This document shows, piece after piece, positions 55,087 through 62,798 of a stretch of 64,000 nt of DNA (positions within the stretch are counted from its first letter, which is position 1; the number at the start of each line of letters is the position of its first letter). The notes beneath the pieces were generated by a model. The model ran no database searches. It was not told the origin of the DNA and worked only from the letters and a program-made list of their open reading frames with translations. Origin of the DNA: Bin75 sp965223955. Its GTDB lineage: Bacteria; Nitrospirota; Nitrospiria; Nitrospirales; UBA8639. The DNA lies in assembly GCA_965223955.1 (NCBI GenBank), contig OZ245029.1, positions 744,001 to 808,000 on the forward strand. The letters are read 5' to 3'. The translations under genes and the position numbers were made by a program.

Positions 55087-56005
55087 GCGCGCCCCCGTCT
55101 TTTTGCGGGGAATGGTCAGACGCCTGGCGGAAAAGAAAGCCCGCGAATTGGGGGAAACCGAGATTACCGGGGAATTGTTGGACCAATTCAAGCGGCAAAT
55201 GATGGGGAGCATGGGCGGAGAAGCCGGGATGGCCGAAGCGGCCGACCAAATGGCTCAAGGCAAATTACCCTGGACCGCGGAAGCGAGCAAACGGTTGGAA
55301 AGCGTGCCGGAGTTCATGCGAGCCATGATCAAGCAAATTACCGAAGAGGTGGCGCGGGAACGGGGCCATTTGGAAGTCAACGTGGAATTGTTTGAAAAAG
55401 TCGAAGCTATGGGGGACCAGGCTGAAGCCGCGGTGGCGCCGGTGGAATGGACCGAAGGGGCGAAGGCGATGTTGCAGGAAAAAGTCAAGGATTCTCCGCC
55501 CATTGCCCTGGAGTTCGTCACGGATATGCTGAAGCGGGACGCGGAAGATTTGGTGCGGGAATCAGGGGTGACCACGATTGATGAAGAGACGCTGTTGAAG
55601 GTATGGGAAGCGCCGCAGGAAAAAGTGGCGTGGACGGACGAAGCCTGGAAACGGTTGCTCACGTCCCCGGATTTCGTGCGCAGCGGGATTCGCAAGGCCG
55701 CGGAACGGCGGGCCAGAAAACTCGGGTTACGGGAAATCGATTCCGAACACCTGACCACGTTTCGGAACGAAGCCATGATGAAAGCCGTCAAACGGATCAG
55801 GAGTTTCGGGTATCAGGAATTGACCTTTGACGCCTTTGATGATGCGTTGGTGAAAGTCAAACGCCTGAAAGGGAATAGCCAGGCCGAACAACGCCTGGAA
55901 GAAATCCGGGAATTCATGACCAAAGAGAAACCGGAAGTCGGCGTGCTCGGCGAAGAACTCATGGACCGGTTTCGCAAGTACCTCAAAGGCGAAGGCAAGC
56001 TCTAG
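55022..56005 (+). CDS. protein with four PCP_red-like domains
   Basis: The ATG at 55022 gives 327 residues starting MNNPDPTVTAPTWTPEALTR. It contains four copies of a 45-60-residue helical module opening W-T-x-x-A: WTPEALTRLERAPVFLRGMV, WTAEASKRLESVPEFMRAMI, VEWTEGAKAMLQEKVKDSPP and VAWTDEAWKRLLTSPDFVRS. All resemble the PCP_red domain of protochlorophyllide reductase. The C-terminal part is a charged helical region ending YLKGEGKL. No Cys-rich region is present, unlike the relative at 8501. It overlaps the IHF-like gene by 65 bp in a different frame. Longer in-frame starts from 54869 run through the tandem repeat and give an implausible basic sequence. Confidence 0.75.
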   Translation: MNNPDPTVTAPTWTPEALTRLERAPVFLRGMVRRLAEKKARELGETEITGELLDQFKRQMMGSMGGEAGMAEAADQMAQGKLPWTAEASKRLESVPEFMRAMIKQITEEVARERGHLEVNVELFEKVEAMGDQAEAAVAPVEWTEGAKAMLQEKVKDSPPIALEFVTDMLKRDAEDLVRESGVTTIDEETLLKVWEAPQEKVAWTDEAWKRLLTSPDFVRSGIRKAAERRARKLGLREIDSEHLTTFRNEAMMKAVKRIRSFGYQELTFDAFDDALVKVKRLKGNSQAEQRLEEIREFMTKEKPEVGVLGEELMDRFRKYLKGEGKL

Positions 56006-56094
56006 CCGTTTACCTTCTTTGCCCTATAAAACAAACCCTCGTCCCTGGAGGGTGAGGGGGCTCATTCCTTCCCCCTCTTTTGGCCGCCTCTCAT

Positions 56095-58602
56095 ATGCTT
56101 TTCCGAAGCTGCAAATTCGCAGGTTTCATTGCAGCCTTGTCGTTCGTCATGGCGTTGTCCGGTTGTGGCGGCGGCGGTGGTGGTAGCGGAAATGGACCCT
56201 CTGCTCAGCTCCCTGACACGGTTCCCGCCCCGCCGCCGGCCCCTGACCCGCCGCCGGCTCCACCCCCCGTCTCTATCCCGACCCCCGGACCGGCTCCGTC
56301 CCCGCAGCCTTCCTGCATTGCGACTTCCGTTCATGGATGTATCTCGATGAATGATTTTGAACGCCTGCGTGATGGATTCGCCGCTGAGCGTCTCGCGGAC
56401 CCTGAATTTCAAGGGAGTTCGATGAACCCCAATCGTTATTTGGGCCAATGGGCGCTGGAAACGCTGAACGTGCATCAAGCCCATGCGGCCCTCGCCGTGA
56501 TAGAGGGCGATGTGGATGGCAAAAATGTAAAACCGGGCGACGGAGTCACCGTCGGGGTGATGGATTCGGGTGTCGATCTCACCCATCATGAACTCGACGG
56601 TGCGAGTATCACGGAAACGTTTCTCCAGAACCTGCCGGATGAGACAAAAGCGGATTACGAGGCGAATGGCGGGTACTCGCATGGCACCGCGGTCACGAGC
56701 ATTATGGCCGCGCAGCCCAACGACGCCGGTTTCCTCGGTATTGCCTGGGGCGCAGATTTCAAGGTGTTTACCGTGCCCATCGGCGATCACATTCCCGAGA
56801 ATGACAGTCGGCGGAATGCATTCGACTGGGATGACGCCTATAGAGACGTGTTGGCGAGCGGCGTGGACATCGTGAACGCGAGTTACGCTTTTTCCGGCAC
56901 ATTCGTAGAAAACTACACGGTGGACCAACTGCGTGGTATCGACAGACTCGGTTCTGCCTTCGAGGTGATCGCGCAAGAGGGCGTGGCGGACCCGGCGATC
57001 TTCGTGTGGATCGCGGGCAACGATCATGGCGACCCTTGCGACGACGGCGATGAGAACTGCTTCGCGGATTCGACCAGCTCCACGGGATTCAGTTACCAAG
57101 CGACCTCGCCCGGCCCGGAGGCCGGGGCGGTCGCCAAGCTGCCGGAACTGCAAGGGCACAACGTGGTCACCGTGGCCGTGGATCGGGACGGCAGGATCGC
57201 CGATTTCTCAAACCGTTGCGGCATTGCCGGCCCGTGGTGCATCGCGGCGCCCGGTGTCGGCATGACGGGCGCCGAGTTCGGTTCCGACACACCCTCACCC
57301 GGCACCTTTAATGTCCTGCTCGATATCCAGGGCACCTCCGTTGCCGCGCCCATGGTGAGCGGCGGGCTCGCGCTGATGAAGCATTTCTTCCGCGGCCAAC
57401 TCTCCAACAGGGAACTGCTCACGCGGCTCTTCGCGACCGCCAACAAGAATGGCGACTATGGCACCTCCTCCATCTATGGGCAGGGGTTGATGGACCTCGG
57501 CGCCGCGGTGTCGCCGGTGGACAACGCTCAGGTGATGACGAACAGCCGGGCCGGCGAGAACGGGCAAAACGGGCATAGCATCCAAACCACTCAACTCAGG
57601 CTGGGCCAAGCGTTTGGGAACAGTCTGTCCCGTTCGCTGGCGGGACGGGAAATTGCCGCGTTCGACGCGCTGGGCGCCCCGTTCTGGTTCGATCTGTCGG
57701 GCCTCGCCGGCGCCGCCTACCGGCCATCCTCCATGGTGCGGCTCCACAGTCTCATCGCCCCAGGCAGGAAAGCGGGCCGCCCGGCCGCGCGCGGCACGCG
57801 GATGACGCTCGCCCCCTACGCGCTCGCCGTGCATCGAGGCGCGTGGCGCGTCGGCCTGTACGAGTCGCCGGCGACTGCCGAAAGCAGCGTGCTCAACCTG
57901 GCCGGGAACGCCGCGACCGTGACCTTGAAGACGCAGAACGGGCTCGAAGCCACGGCGTTTACCACGGTGAACCAAGTCACATCGTTGACCACGGCCGGCC
58001 TGCCCCGGCAACAAACGTCGGACGTGGGCGCTTTGCTCGCCTGGCGACCGCCGGATACGCCCGTTGGCGTGCGCGTCGGGTGGCTCAAGGAAGGGAACTC
58101 CCTGTTGGGGTCCACGGCAACCGGCGCATTCGGTCGGCTCTCGGCCAACAACGTATTCACCGGGTTCGAAGCGGCCACCGAATTCGGGGGCTGGCGCCTG
58201 GCCTTCGATACCGAAATCGGCCTGGTCGCCCCGAACGTGGGGAGTGGGCTCATCGACGGCGTGTCGTGGTTGACCACCAGTGCGATGTCGCTCCGCGTCA
58301 ACCGGCACCTGACCGCCCATGACGAAGTAACGGTCTCGGTGTCTCAACCGCCGCGGATAGAGAACGGGTCGGCGCAGTTCAGTCTGCCGGTCGGCCGTAC
58401 CAGGGACGGCGTGATCCTGCGCGAGTCGTTCTCGGCCGGTCTCGTCCCATCGGCCAGGCAGATTGACGTGGCGGCCCGTTGGCGCCGCACGGGCGTCTTT
58501 GGCGGCGAGTTACAGGCCGAGGCGGCCGCGTCGCACAATCCGGGACACGTGGCCGCGAAGTCCATGGTCAGTCTGTTAGCGGGCTGGCGCGCCGAATTCT
58601 GA
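56095..58602 (+). CDS. lipidated subtilisin-like autotransporter serine protease
   Basis: This 835-residue protein starts with a lipoprotein signal (lipobox LSGC, Cys24), a run of six Gly, and a Pro-rich linker (residues 40-72). The S8 peptidase domain has the full triad: VGVMDSGVD (Asp157), GGYSHGTAV (His196) and IQGTSVAAPMVSGG (Ser415), with the oxyanion Asn in WIAGNDHGD (309). The C-terminal roughly 300 residues are alternating beta strands ending WRAEF, as in an outer-membrane barrel. The same order (lipobox, Gly/Pro linker, subtilase, barrel) is known from NalP and SphB1, which process other surface proteins. A related job here, for example on adhesins such as the LRR protein at the left edge, is only a guess. 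Confidence 0.82.
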   Translation: MLFRSCKFAGFIAALSFVMALSGCGGGGGGSGNGPSAQLPDTVPAPPPAPDPPPAPPPVSIPTPGPAPSPQPSCIATSVHGCISMNDFERLRDGFAAERLADPEFQGSSMNPNRYLGQWALETLNVHQAHAALAVIEGDVDGKNVKPGDGVTVGVMDSGVDLTHHELDGASITETFLQNLPDETKADYEANGGYSHGTAVTSIMAAQPNDAGFLGIAWGADFKVFTVPIGDHIPENDSRRNAFDWDDAYRDVLASGVDIVNASYAFSGTFVENYTVDQLRGIDRLGSAFEVIAQEGVADPAIFVWIAGNDHGDPCDDGDENCFADSTSSTGFSYQATSPGPEAGAVAKLPELQGHNVVTVAVDRDGRIADFSNRCGIAGPWCIAAPGVGMTGAEFGSDTPSPGTFNVLLDIQGTSVAAPMVSGGLALMKHFFRGQLSNRELLTRLFATANKNGDYGTSSIYGQGLMDLGAAVSPVDNAQVMTNSRAGENGQNGHSIQTTQLRLGQAFGNSLSRSLAGREIAAFDALGAPFWFDLSGLAGAAYRPSSMVRLHSLIAPGRKAGRPAARGTRMTLAPYALAVHRGAWRVGLYESPATAESSVLNLAGNAATVTLKTQNGLEATAFTTVNQVTSLTTAGLPRQQTSDVGALLAWRPPDTPVGVRVGWLKEGNSLLGSTATGAFGRLSANNVFTGFEAATEFGGWRLAFDTEIGLVAPNVGSGLIDGVSWLTTSAMSLRVNRHLTAHDEVTVSVSQPPRIENGSAQFSLPVGRTRDGVILRESFSAGLVPSARQIDVAARWRRTGVFGGELQAEAAASHNPGHVAAKSMVSLLAGWRAEF

Positions 58603-59060
58603 ACCTGAGAAAACCCTCTCCCCAGTCTGAAATTAGGCGAAGCCCCCGACATTTTTAATCGGGGGGCAGGGTGAGGGGTAGGGGGCAGGGTGAGGGGTAG
58701 GGAACAACGATCGTTGTTCCCTACAAGGGCTACCTGCGCCTCTTCTTCTCGTGGCTTCGTCTTTGGCGAAGCGGTCGTTCGGCGGTCGGTTGTCGTAAAA
58801 GATAAAACCCCCCTGGCCCCCCTTATCAGGGGGGCGGATCTAAACAGTCCCCCTGATAAGGGGGATTAAGGGGGTTGTCTTGGAAGGAAGGAGCCCCGTC
58901 TTTCCCCTCCTTTGCTTGTCCTGAGCGTAGCCGAAGGATCAGGAGGGGTGAGGGGAGGTAGAGGTATTCGTAGGCCTGCATCTCATGCGGCCACGGATGT
59001 ATGTCGAGGCGGGGTTTTCACGAATGGAGAACCCGATTCATGCTCAAGAACGAAAATCTT
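58603..59060. repeat. gene-free repeat cluster
   Basis: This includes the cccccgac...gtcggggg hairpin (58640-58670), a doubled cagggtgaggggtaggg, and the perfect 28-bp palindrome gtagggaacaacga / tcgttgttccctac (58697-58724). It also includes two arms of a cccctgataagggggattaa element (58815-58878) and the tgtcctgagcgtagccgaag unit (58917). No coding sequence is seen. Confidence 0.65.
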
Positions 59061-59072
59061 TCTCATGAACCG

Positions 59073-59114
59073 TTGTCGTTCGACGTATCTGAGGATATAC
59101 TTTGGCTATACGTC
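59073..59114 (+). promoter_or_regulatory. mazEF promoter with inverted repeat
   Basis: TTGTCG (59073-59078), 17-nt spacer, TATACT (59096-59101). Arms gacgtat (59082-59088) and atacgtc (59108-59114) form an inverted repeat around the -10 box, a likely operator for the MazE-type antitoxin. gtgaggagat provides the ribosome-binding site before 59137. Confidence 0.5.
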
Positions 59115-59136
59115 TAGTCATGTGAGGAGATAGGCG

Positions 59137-59385
59137 ATGGTGACCAAGGTTCAGAAATGGGGAAACAGTCAGGGGCTTCGGTTCACGAAGACGTTGCTGG
59201 ACGAAGCCCGGATTAACGTGGGTGACGAAGTGAAGGTCTCTGTCCGGAAGGGGCGGATTATCGTTGAACCCGTGACCAAAGTGCGGGGGAGACATGATCT
59301 GAAGGTGTTGGTATCCAAAATGCCGAAAAGGCATCAGACTGAAGAACAGGACTGGGGACCACCTGTTGGAAAGGAAGTGTGGTAG
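59137..59385 (+). CDS. mazE: MazE-type antitoxin (AbrB fold)
   Basis: The 82-residue protein MVTKVQKWGNSQGLRFTKTL has the MazE signature (KWGNSxGLRxPK) with Phe-Thr for Ile-Pro, then GDEVKVSVRKGRIIVEPV, which completes the swapped-hairpin DNA-binding fold. The acidic C-terminus (TEEQDWGPPVGKEVW) should bind MazF; W-G-xx-xGKEVW is typical. The stop codon abuts the start of mazF without a gap. Confidence 0.85.
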   Translation: MVTKVQKWGNSQGLRFTKTLLDEARINVGDEVKVSVRKGRIIVEPVTKVRGRHDLKVLVSKMPKRHQTEEQDWGPPVGKEVW

Positions 59386-59739
59386 ATGCCCAAATACGTC
59401 CCGGAGAAAGGGGACTTCGTGAGCTTGACCTTCGATCCGCAGGCCGGACGTGAGCAAAGAGGGCGTCGCCCGGCATTGGTGGTCAGTAACACCCTGTTCA
59501 ACCGCCATACGGGGCTTGTCATGGTGTGCCCCATCACCAGGACGTTCAGGAATATTCCCTTTCATGTGGCAATCCCCGAGGAGTCGTCCCTGCCGGGGTA
59601 CATAATGGTCGAACAGATCAAGTCCGTTGATGGCGCAAGGCGACAGGTGAAGCTTGTTGAAAAAGCACCTGGAGTCGTGCTTGACGAGGTTCTGAGCATC
59701 CTGGATGCATGTCTCTATACCCCGCGTGATCAAGAATAA
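59386..59739 (+). CDS. mazF: MazF/PemK-type mRNA interferase
   Basis: The 117-residue protein has YVPEKGDFVSLTFDPQAGRE, QRGRRPALVVSNTLFNRHTG, MVCPITRTFRNIPFHVAIPE, and GYIMVEQIKSVDGARRQVKL. The Arg in GRRPALV and Thr in PITR are the usual catalytic residues. It cleaves mRNA at short motifs. It is intact and has an intact partner, so this appears the most complete toxin-antitoxin locus in the window. Confidence 0.87.
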   Translation: MPKYVPEKGDFVSLTFDPQAGREQRGRRPALVVSNTLFNRHTGLVMVCPITRTFRNIPFHVAIPEESSLPGYIMVEQIKSVDGARRQVKLVEKAPGVVLDEVLSILDACLYTPRDQE

Positions 59740-59794
59740 AATTTTCCTGGCCCTCGGCTTAATCAGCCTTGCTTCCTTTCCTTTGGAACGAACC

Positions 59795-60115
59795 ATGCAC
59801 CGAAAAGTCATGCTGATTGTGTTATCGGGAATGCTGCTCTGGACGTGCGCGACTCCGGGCATTCCCGAAAAGAACGTGGCCGAACCCGGCCCGGCCGGCG
59901 TGGAGATTGTGGAGAATCCCAAAGAGCCCACGTGTGCCGCCGCGCGACATCGGTCAATGGTCGGGCGACCCATAGATGAGATCGACACCGCCGCCCTGCC
60001 CAAGCCCCTGCGCGTGTATCCCGCTGGCAGCCGGATCACCATGGATCACCGGCCGAAGCGGATGAACGTCGTCGTCGGACCGGACGGGCGCGTGGTCAAG
60101 GTCAGGTGCGGGTAG
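59795..60115 (+). CDS. lipoprotein similar to peptidase inhibitor I78 family
   Basis: The 106-residue protein has a signal peptide with lipobox LWTC (MHRKVMLIVLSGMLLWTCAT). The mature part, CAAARHRSMVGRPIDEIDTA then LRVYPAGSRITMDHRPKRMNVVVGPDGRVVKVRCG, follows the I78 family pattern (C-x-A, VGxxxDE, RVIxPGxxVTxDYRxxRLNV, GxI xxVxCG). I78 proteins inhibit subtilisin-like serine proteases. A lipidated subtilase is encoded 1.2 kb upstream, so self-protection of the periplasm is a possible role. The frame from 59705 overlaps mazF and is not used. Confidence 0.72.
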   Translation: MHRKVMLIVLSGMLLWTCATPGIPEKNVAEPGPAGVEIVENPKEPTCAAARHRSMVGRPIDEIDTAALPKPLRVYPAGSRITMDHRPKRMNVVVGPDGRVVKVRCG

Positions 60116-60151
60116 GGTCATGGCCGTCGAGACAACGTGGCACGATCGCGG

Positions 60152-61657
60152 ATGAACCCGGACGCTTACACGTCGACCGCCCAATGGTCGCTGGTCATCC
60201 ATCGCGTCAGCCGGCATTCCATGGAAGTGTGGGTGGGCACGCTGTTTCCCGCCTTGAAAATGCCCGAACGCGCGCGCGTCCGGCTCTTCCGGGAGGACCG
60301 CGAAGTCAAAACACGAAGCATCCGCAAGCAGGACTGGCAGCGTCCTTTTCCGGGGATGCAGCAGCGCTTCTTCGCCGTCGTGACGTTTCGAGGACTCGAA
60401 GCCGGGAGCGACTATCGCCTGGCGTTCGAGCGTCGCATCGAGGCGGAGCCCCTGGCCGGAATCAAGCGTCGCTGGCAACGGCTTCGCTCCGGTACGTTTC
60501 GCACGCTGCCCTCGCGCGTACCCGAGAAGGGCAGGGATGCCTTCACGATCGGGCTCGGGAGTTGCTTCTACAACCATCGGGACGGCGGCCGGGCGGCGGC
60601 CTCCTACAAGGCGCTCTATGAGCGCGGGGGTAAAACCGTTCGCCCGGACGTGACCGTGCTGACGGGGGACCAGGTCTACCTGGATATCGGTTTCGATTCG
60701 CTGTCGCTACGCGGCAAAGAGATCCGCGAGCGCATCGCAGACGACTATGCCCTCCACTGGCAGGCGCTCGGCAGCATGTTGAGCAGGGGCGGCACGTGGA
60801 TGTTACCCGACGATCACGAATACTGGAACGACTACCCCTTTACCGACTCCCTCCTCCCGACCCTGCTGGCCCTCAAACTGCCGTCCGTGCGCAAACACTG
60901 GACGAAAGCGGCGTCCGACGGCGTCAAGCACGTCCAGCGCTCTCCCGTGGTCGAATCGTTTACACTCGGAGATGACCTGTCCGTGTGCCTGGCCGACTTG
61001 CGCTCGTACCGGTCCGAGCAGAAATTCCTTCCGGAGGCCCCGTTCAAAACGTTACTCGATTGGGCGGGCCACCGGACCTGCCCGGGCGTGCTCGTCATCC
61101 CGCAGCCGTTGATCGTGCAGCAGAACAACGTCGAGCGGAACCTCCGCAGTTACGAAACCCAGTATGCCCGGTTGCTGGAAGCGCTGGGCTCCGTCTCCCA
61201 CGACGTCGTGGTCCTCAGCGGCGACGTCCACTTCGGACGCATTGCCGGCGTCCCGATCGGAACCGGGGGCGCACGCCTCGTCGAGATCATCGCATCGCCC
61301 ATGTCCAATTTAACCGGTCTCAACGGACTGGCCACCAGCGTGGCCACGGACAGGCCCGACCGGTTCCCGCACTCCGCGGCCGCCGAGGCCCTGGGGTGGC
61401 AGCCCCACAAGGTGAACTATTACAAGAACGGAGGAGCCAGGGGTCGCTTCTTCGTCGAATCTGAAAAGGGCCGGTGGTTGTCGGCGTACCCCAAAGCCCG
61501 GACGCGGGAACACGTGATGACGGTAAGCTTCTGCCGCCTTCCCGATGCCCGGGGCATCGAAATGACGGCCCATGCCTGGCTGCTGCGTCAGAGAACAAAG
61601 GTGGGAAACATGCCCGTCAGGAGCTTCACCAAACCCTTCAGGACCATCCTGACGTAA
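60152..61657 (+). CDS. PhoD-like metallophosphatase
   Basis: The roughly 501-residue protein has VLTGDQVYLDIGFDS near residue 170, MLPDDHEYWNDYPF near 217, a VCLADLRSYRSEQKFL stretch and VVLSGDVHFGRIAG near 355. Together these provide the metal ligands of the PhoD-like phosphatase/phosphodiesterase superfamily. No signal peptide or Tat motif (SRRxFLK) is seen, so unlike classical PhoD it may be cytoplasmic. The N-terminal 130 residues look like a beta-sandwich (SLVIHRVSRHSMEVWVGTLF). Start is uncertain: GTG at 60137 or ATG at 60152. The 3' end carries a diverged copy of the gtagggaac palindrome. Confidence 0.75.
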   Translation: MNPDAYTSTAQWSLVIHRVSRHSMEVWVGTLFPALKMPERARVRLFREDREVKTRSIRKQDWQRPFPGMQQRFFAVVTFRGLEAGSDYRLAFERRIEAEPLAGIKRRWQRLRSGTFRTLPSRVPEKGRDAFTIGLGSCFYNHRDGGRAAASYKALYERGGKTVRPDVTVLTGDQVYLDIGFDSLSLRGKEIRERIADDYALHWQALGSMLSRGGTWMLPDDHEYWNDYPFTDSLLPTLLALKLPSVRKHWTKAASDGVKHVQRSPVVESFTLGDDLSVCLADLRSYRSEQKFLPEAPFKTLLDWAGHRTCPGVLVIPQPLIVQQNNVERNLRSYETQYARLLEALGSVSHDVVVLSGDVHFGRIAGVPIGTGGARLVEIIASPMSNLTGLNGLATSVATDRPDRFPHSAAAEALGWQPHKVNYYKNGGARGRFFVESEKGRWLSAYPKARTREHVMTVSFCRLPDARGIEMTAHAWLLRQRTKVGNMPVRSFTKPFRTILT

Positions 61658-61916
61658 GGAACAACGCTCGTTGTTCACCCTCTCCCTCCGGGAGAGCTCT
61701 CAGCAGTCCCCCTGATAAGGGGGATGGAGGGGGTTGTCTGACAAAGGAGGGGAACTGGGGCACAGAAGAAAGCCGCAGAAACTGTCAACGAATTACTGAA
61801 CACATACAAGGATGACAGAAGGAGCCCCGTAGGTCGGCTTAGCCGAAGGCGTCACCCGACAATCTCGGAAACGTCGCGATGGACAACGAAAAGCTTGAAT
61901 GGGGAAGACGTAAATA
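61658..61916. repeat. gene-free repeat tract
   Basis: This contains aaggaacaacgctcgttgtt (diverged palindrome), ccccctgataagggggatgg, and a REP-like cgtaggtcggcttagccgaa ggcgtcacccgaca (61830-61861). No coding sequence is seen. Confidence 0.6.
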
Positions 61917-62047
61917 ACGGCGATGAATTTTAGAAATATTACAAAAGTAATAAAATGTTAAATACTTTAAACTTTGTCGCAAACTTTAAAATATTTACAA
62001 AGTTTAAACATTTTAAAAAAGTGCACAAACTTTAAAATATTGAAAGG
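61917..62047. other. second AT-rich island with AAACTTT repeats
   Basis: The 16-mer caaactttaaaatatt occurs twice in direct orientation (61980-61995, 62026-62041). tttaaactttgt (61966-61977) is repeated in inverse at 61997-62008 and is identical to 4399-4410 in the first island. The sequence is gene-free. Another REP-like palindrome (gtcgggttacgctacgcgaa cccgacctg, 62088-62116) follows. Like the first island it lies just past the 3' end of a minus-strand gene. Confidence 0.6.
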
Positions 62048-62132
62048 GAAGGCAAGAACATCAACAAAATGTCTACACAGCTCACTGTCGGGTTACGCTA
62101 CGCGAACCCGACCTGCCCGACTGCCGTGGTCC

Positions 62133-62798
62133 TCATGATTGCCGGTTGCCTCTCGTCTGTGCCGGGGTGGACCGGGCGGCTTCTCCCGCCAGTCGATCCA
62201 CCAAGTCATTATACGGGTTGCCGGAGTGGGCCAGCACTTTGTGCCACGTGAGGGTCATCCCCAAGGCCCGGACCCGTTCCGCGTACGCGCGGGTAAAGGG
62301 CGTCCTGGTCTTCCACGTGCCTTCCACCCAACTGGCTAACCCCTGGTAGTCGAAAGAGATCGTGGCCGTGGCAATGTCATGTGCCCGGCACCACTCCAGC
62401 GCCTGCAGGACCGCCTGGATTTCTCCGGCCACGTTTCGATGCCGGCGCGCCTCGGCCGGCACATCATTCCCGCTCGCCCGGTGGAGTTCCCGTGCCCCGT
62501 CGAAGATCACGTAGGCCCAGCCGAAGTGCAGGTGGCCGTGGCTGGTCGGGAGACAGGATCCATCGACCCAAATGTGTATGCCATCGGTTGTCGGCGGGAC
62601 GTCGGCCGGGGGAAGGGAGGTCAAAGGGGGAAGGATGGTCACATCGGGAAGGCATTCTCCCGCAAACGCCAGGGCTTGGGCTTTCGTGGGAAAGGCTTTG
62701 TAGATGGCTCCGGGAAACCCTTTGATTTGCTCTTCACACGCGGGCCAGGTTGTGTAGATCCCGGGTTGGCGCCCCTTGCGCACGGCGTAGAATTTCAC
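62133..62798 (-). CDS. rnhA: ribonuclease H with N-terminal viroplasmin-like domain
   Basis: The 221-residue protein opens MKFYAVRKGRQPGIYTTWPA then CEEQIKGFPGAIYKAF and AQALAF, the caulimovirus viroplasmin/RNase H1 hybrid-binding domain. The catalytic domain has IWVDGSCLPTSHGHLHFGWA (Asp), NVAGEIQAVLQALEWC (Glu), ISFDYQGLASWVEG (Asp) and HSGNPYNDLVDRLAGEAA (Asp). All four carboxylates are present, so it should degrade RNA in RNA-DNA hybrids. It overlaps the upstream TPR lipoprotein gene by 4 bp. Confidence 0.88.
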   Translation of the reverse strand: MKFYAVRKGRQPGIYTTWPACEEQIKGFPGAIYKAFPTKAQALAFAGECLPDVTILPPLTSLPPADVPPTTDGIHIWVDGSCLPTSHGHLHFGWAYVIFDGARELHRASGNDVPAEARRHRNVAGEIQAVLQALEWCRAHDIATATISFDYQGLASWVEGTWKTRTPFTRAYAERVRALGMTLTWHKVLAHSGNPYNDLVDRLAGEAARSTPAQTRGNRQS

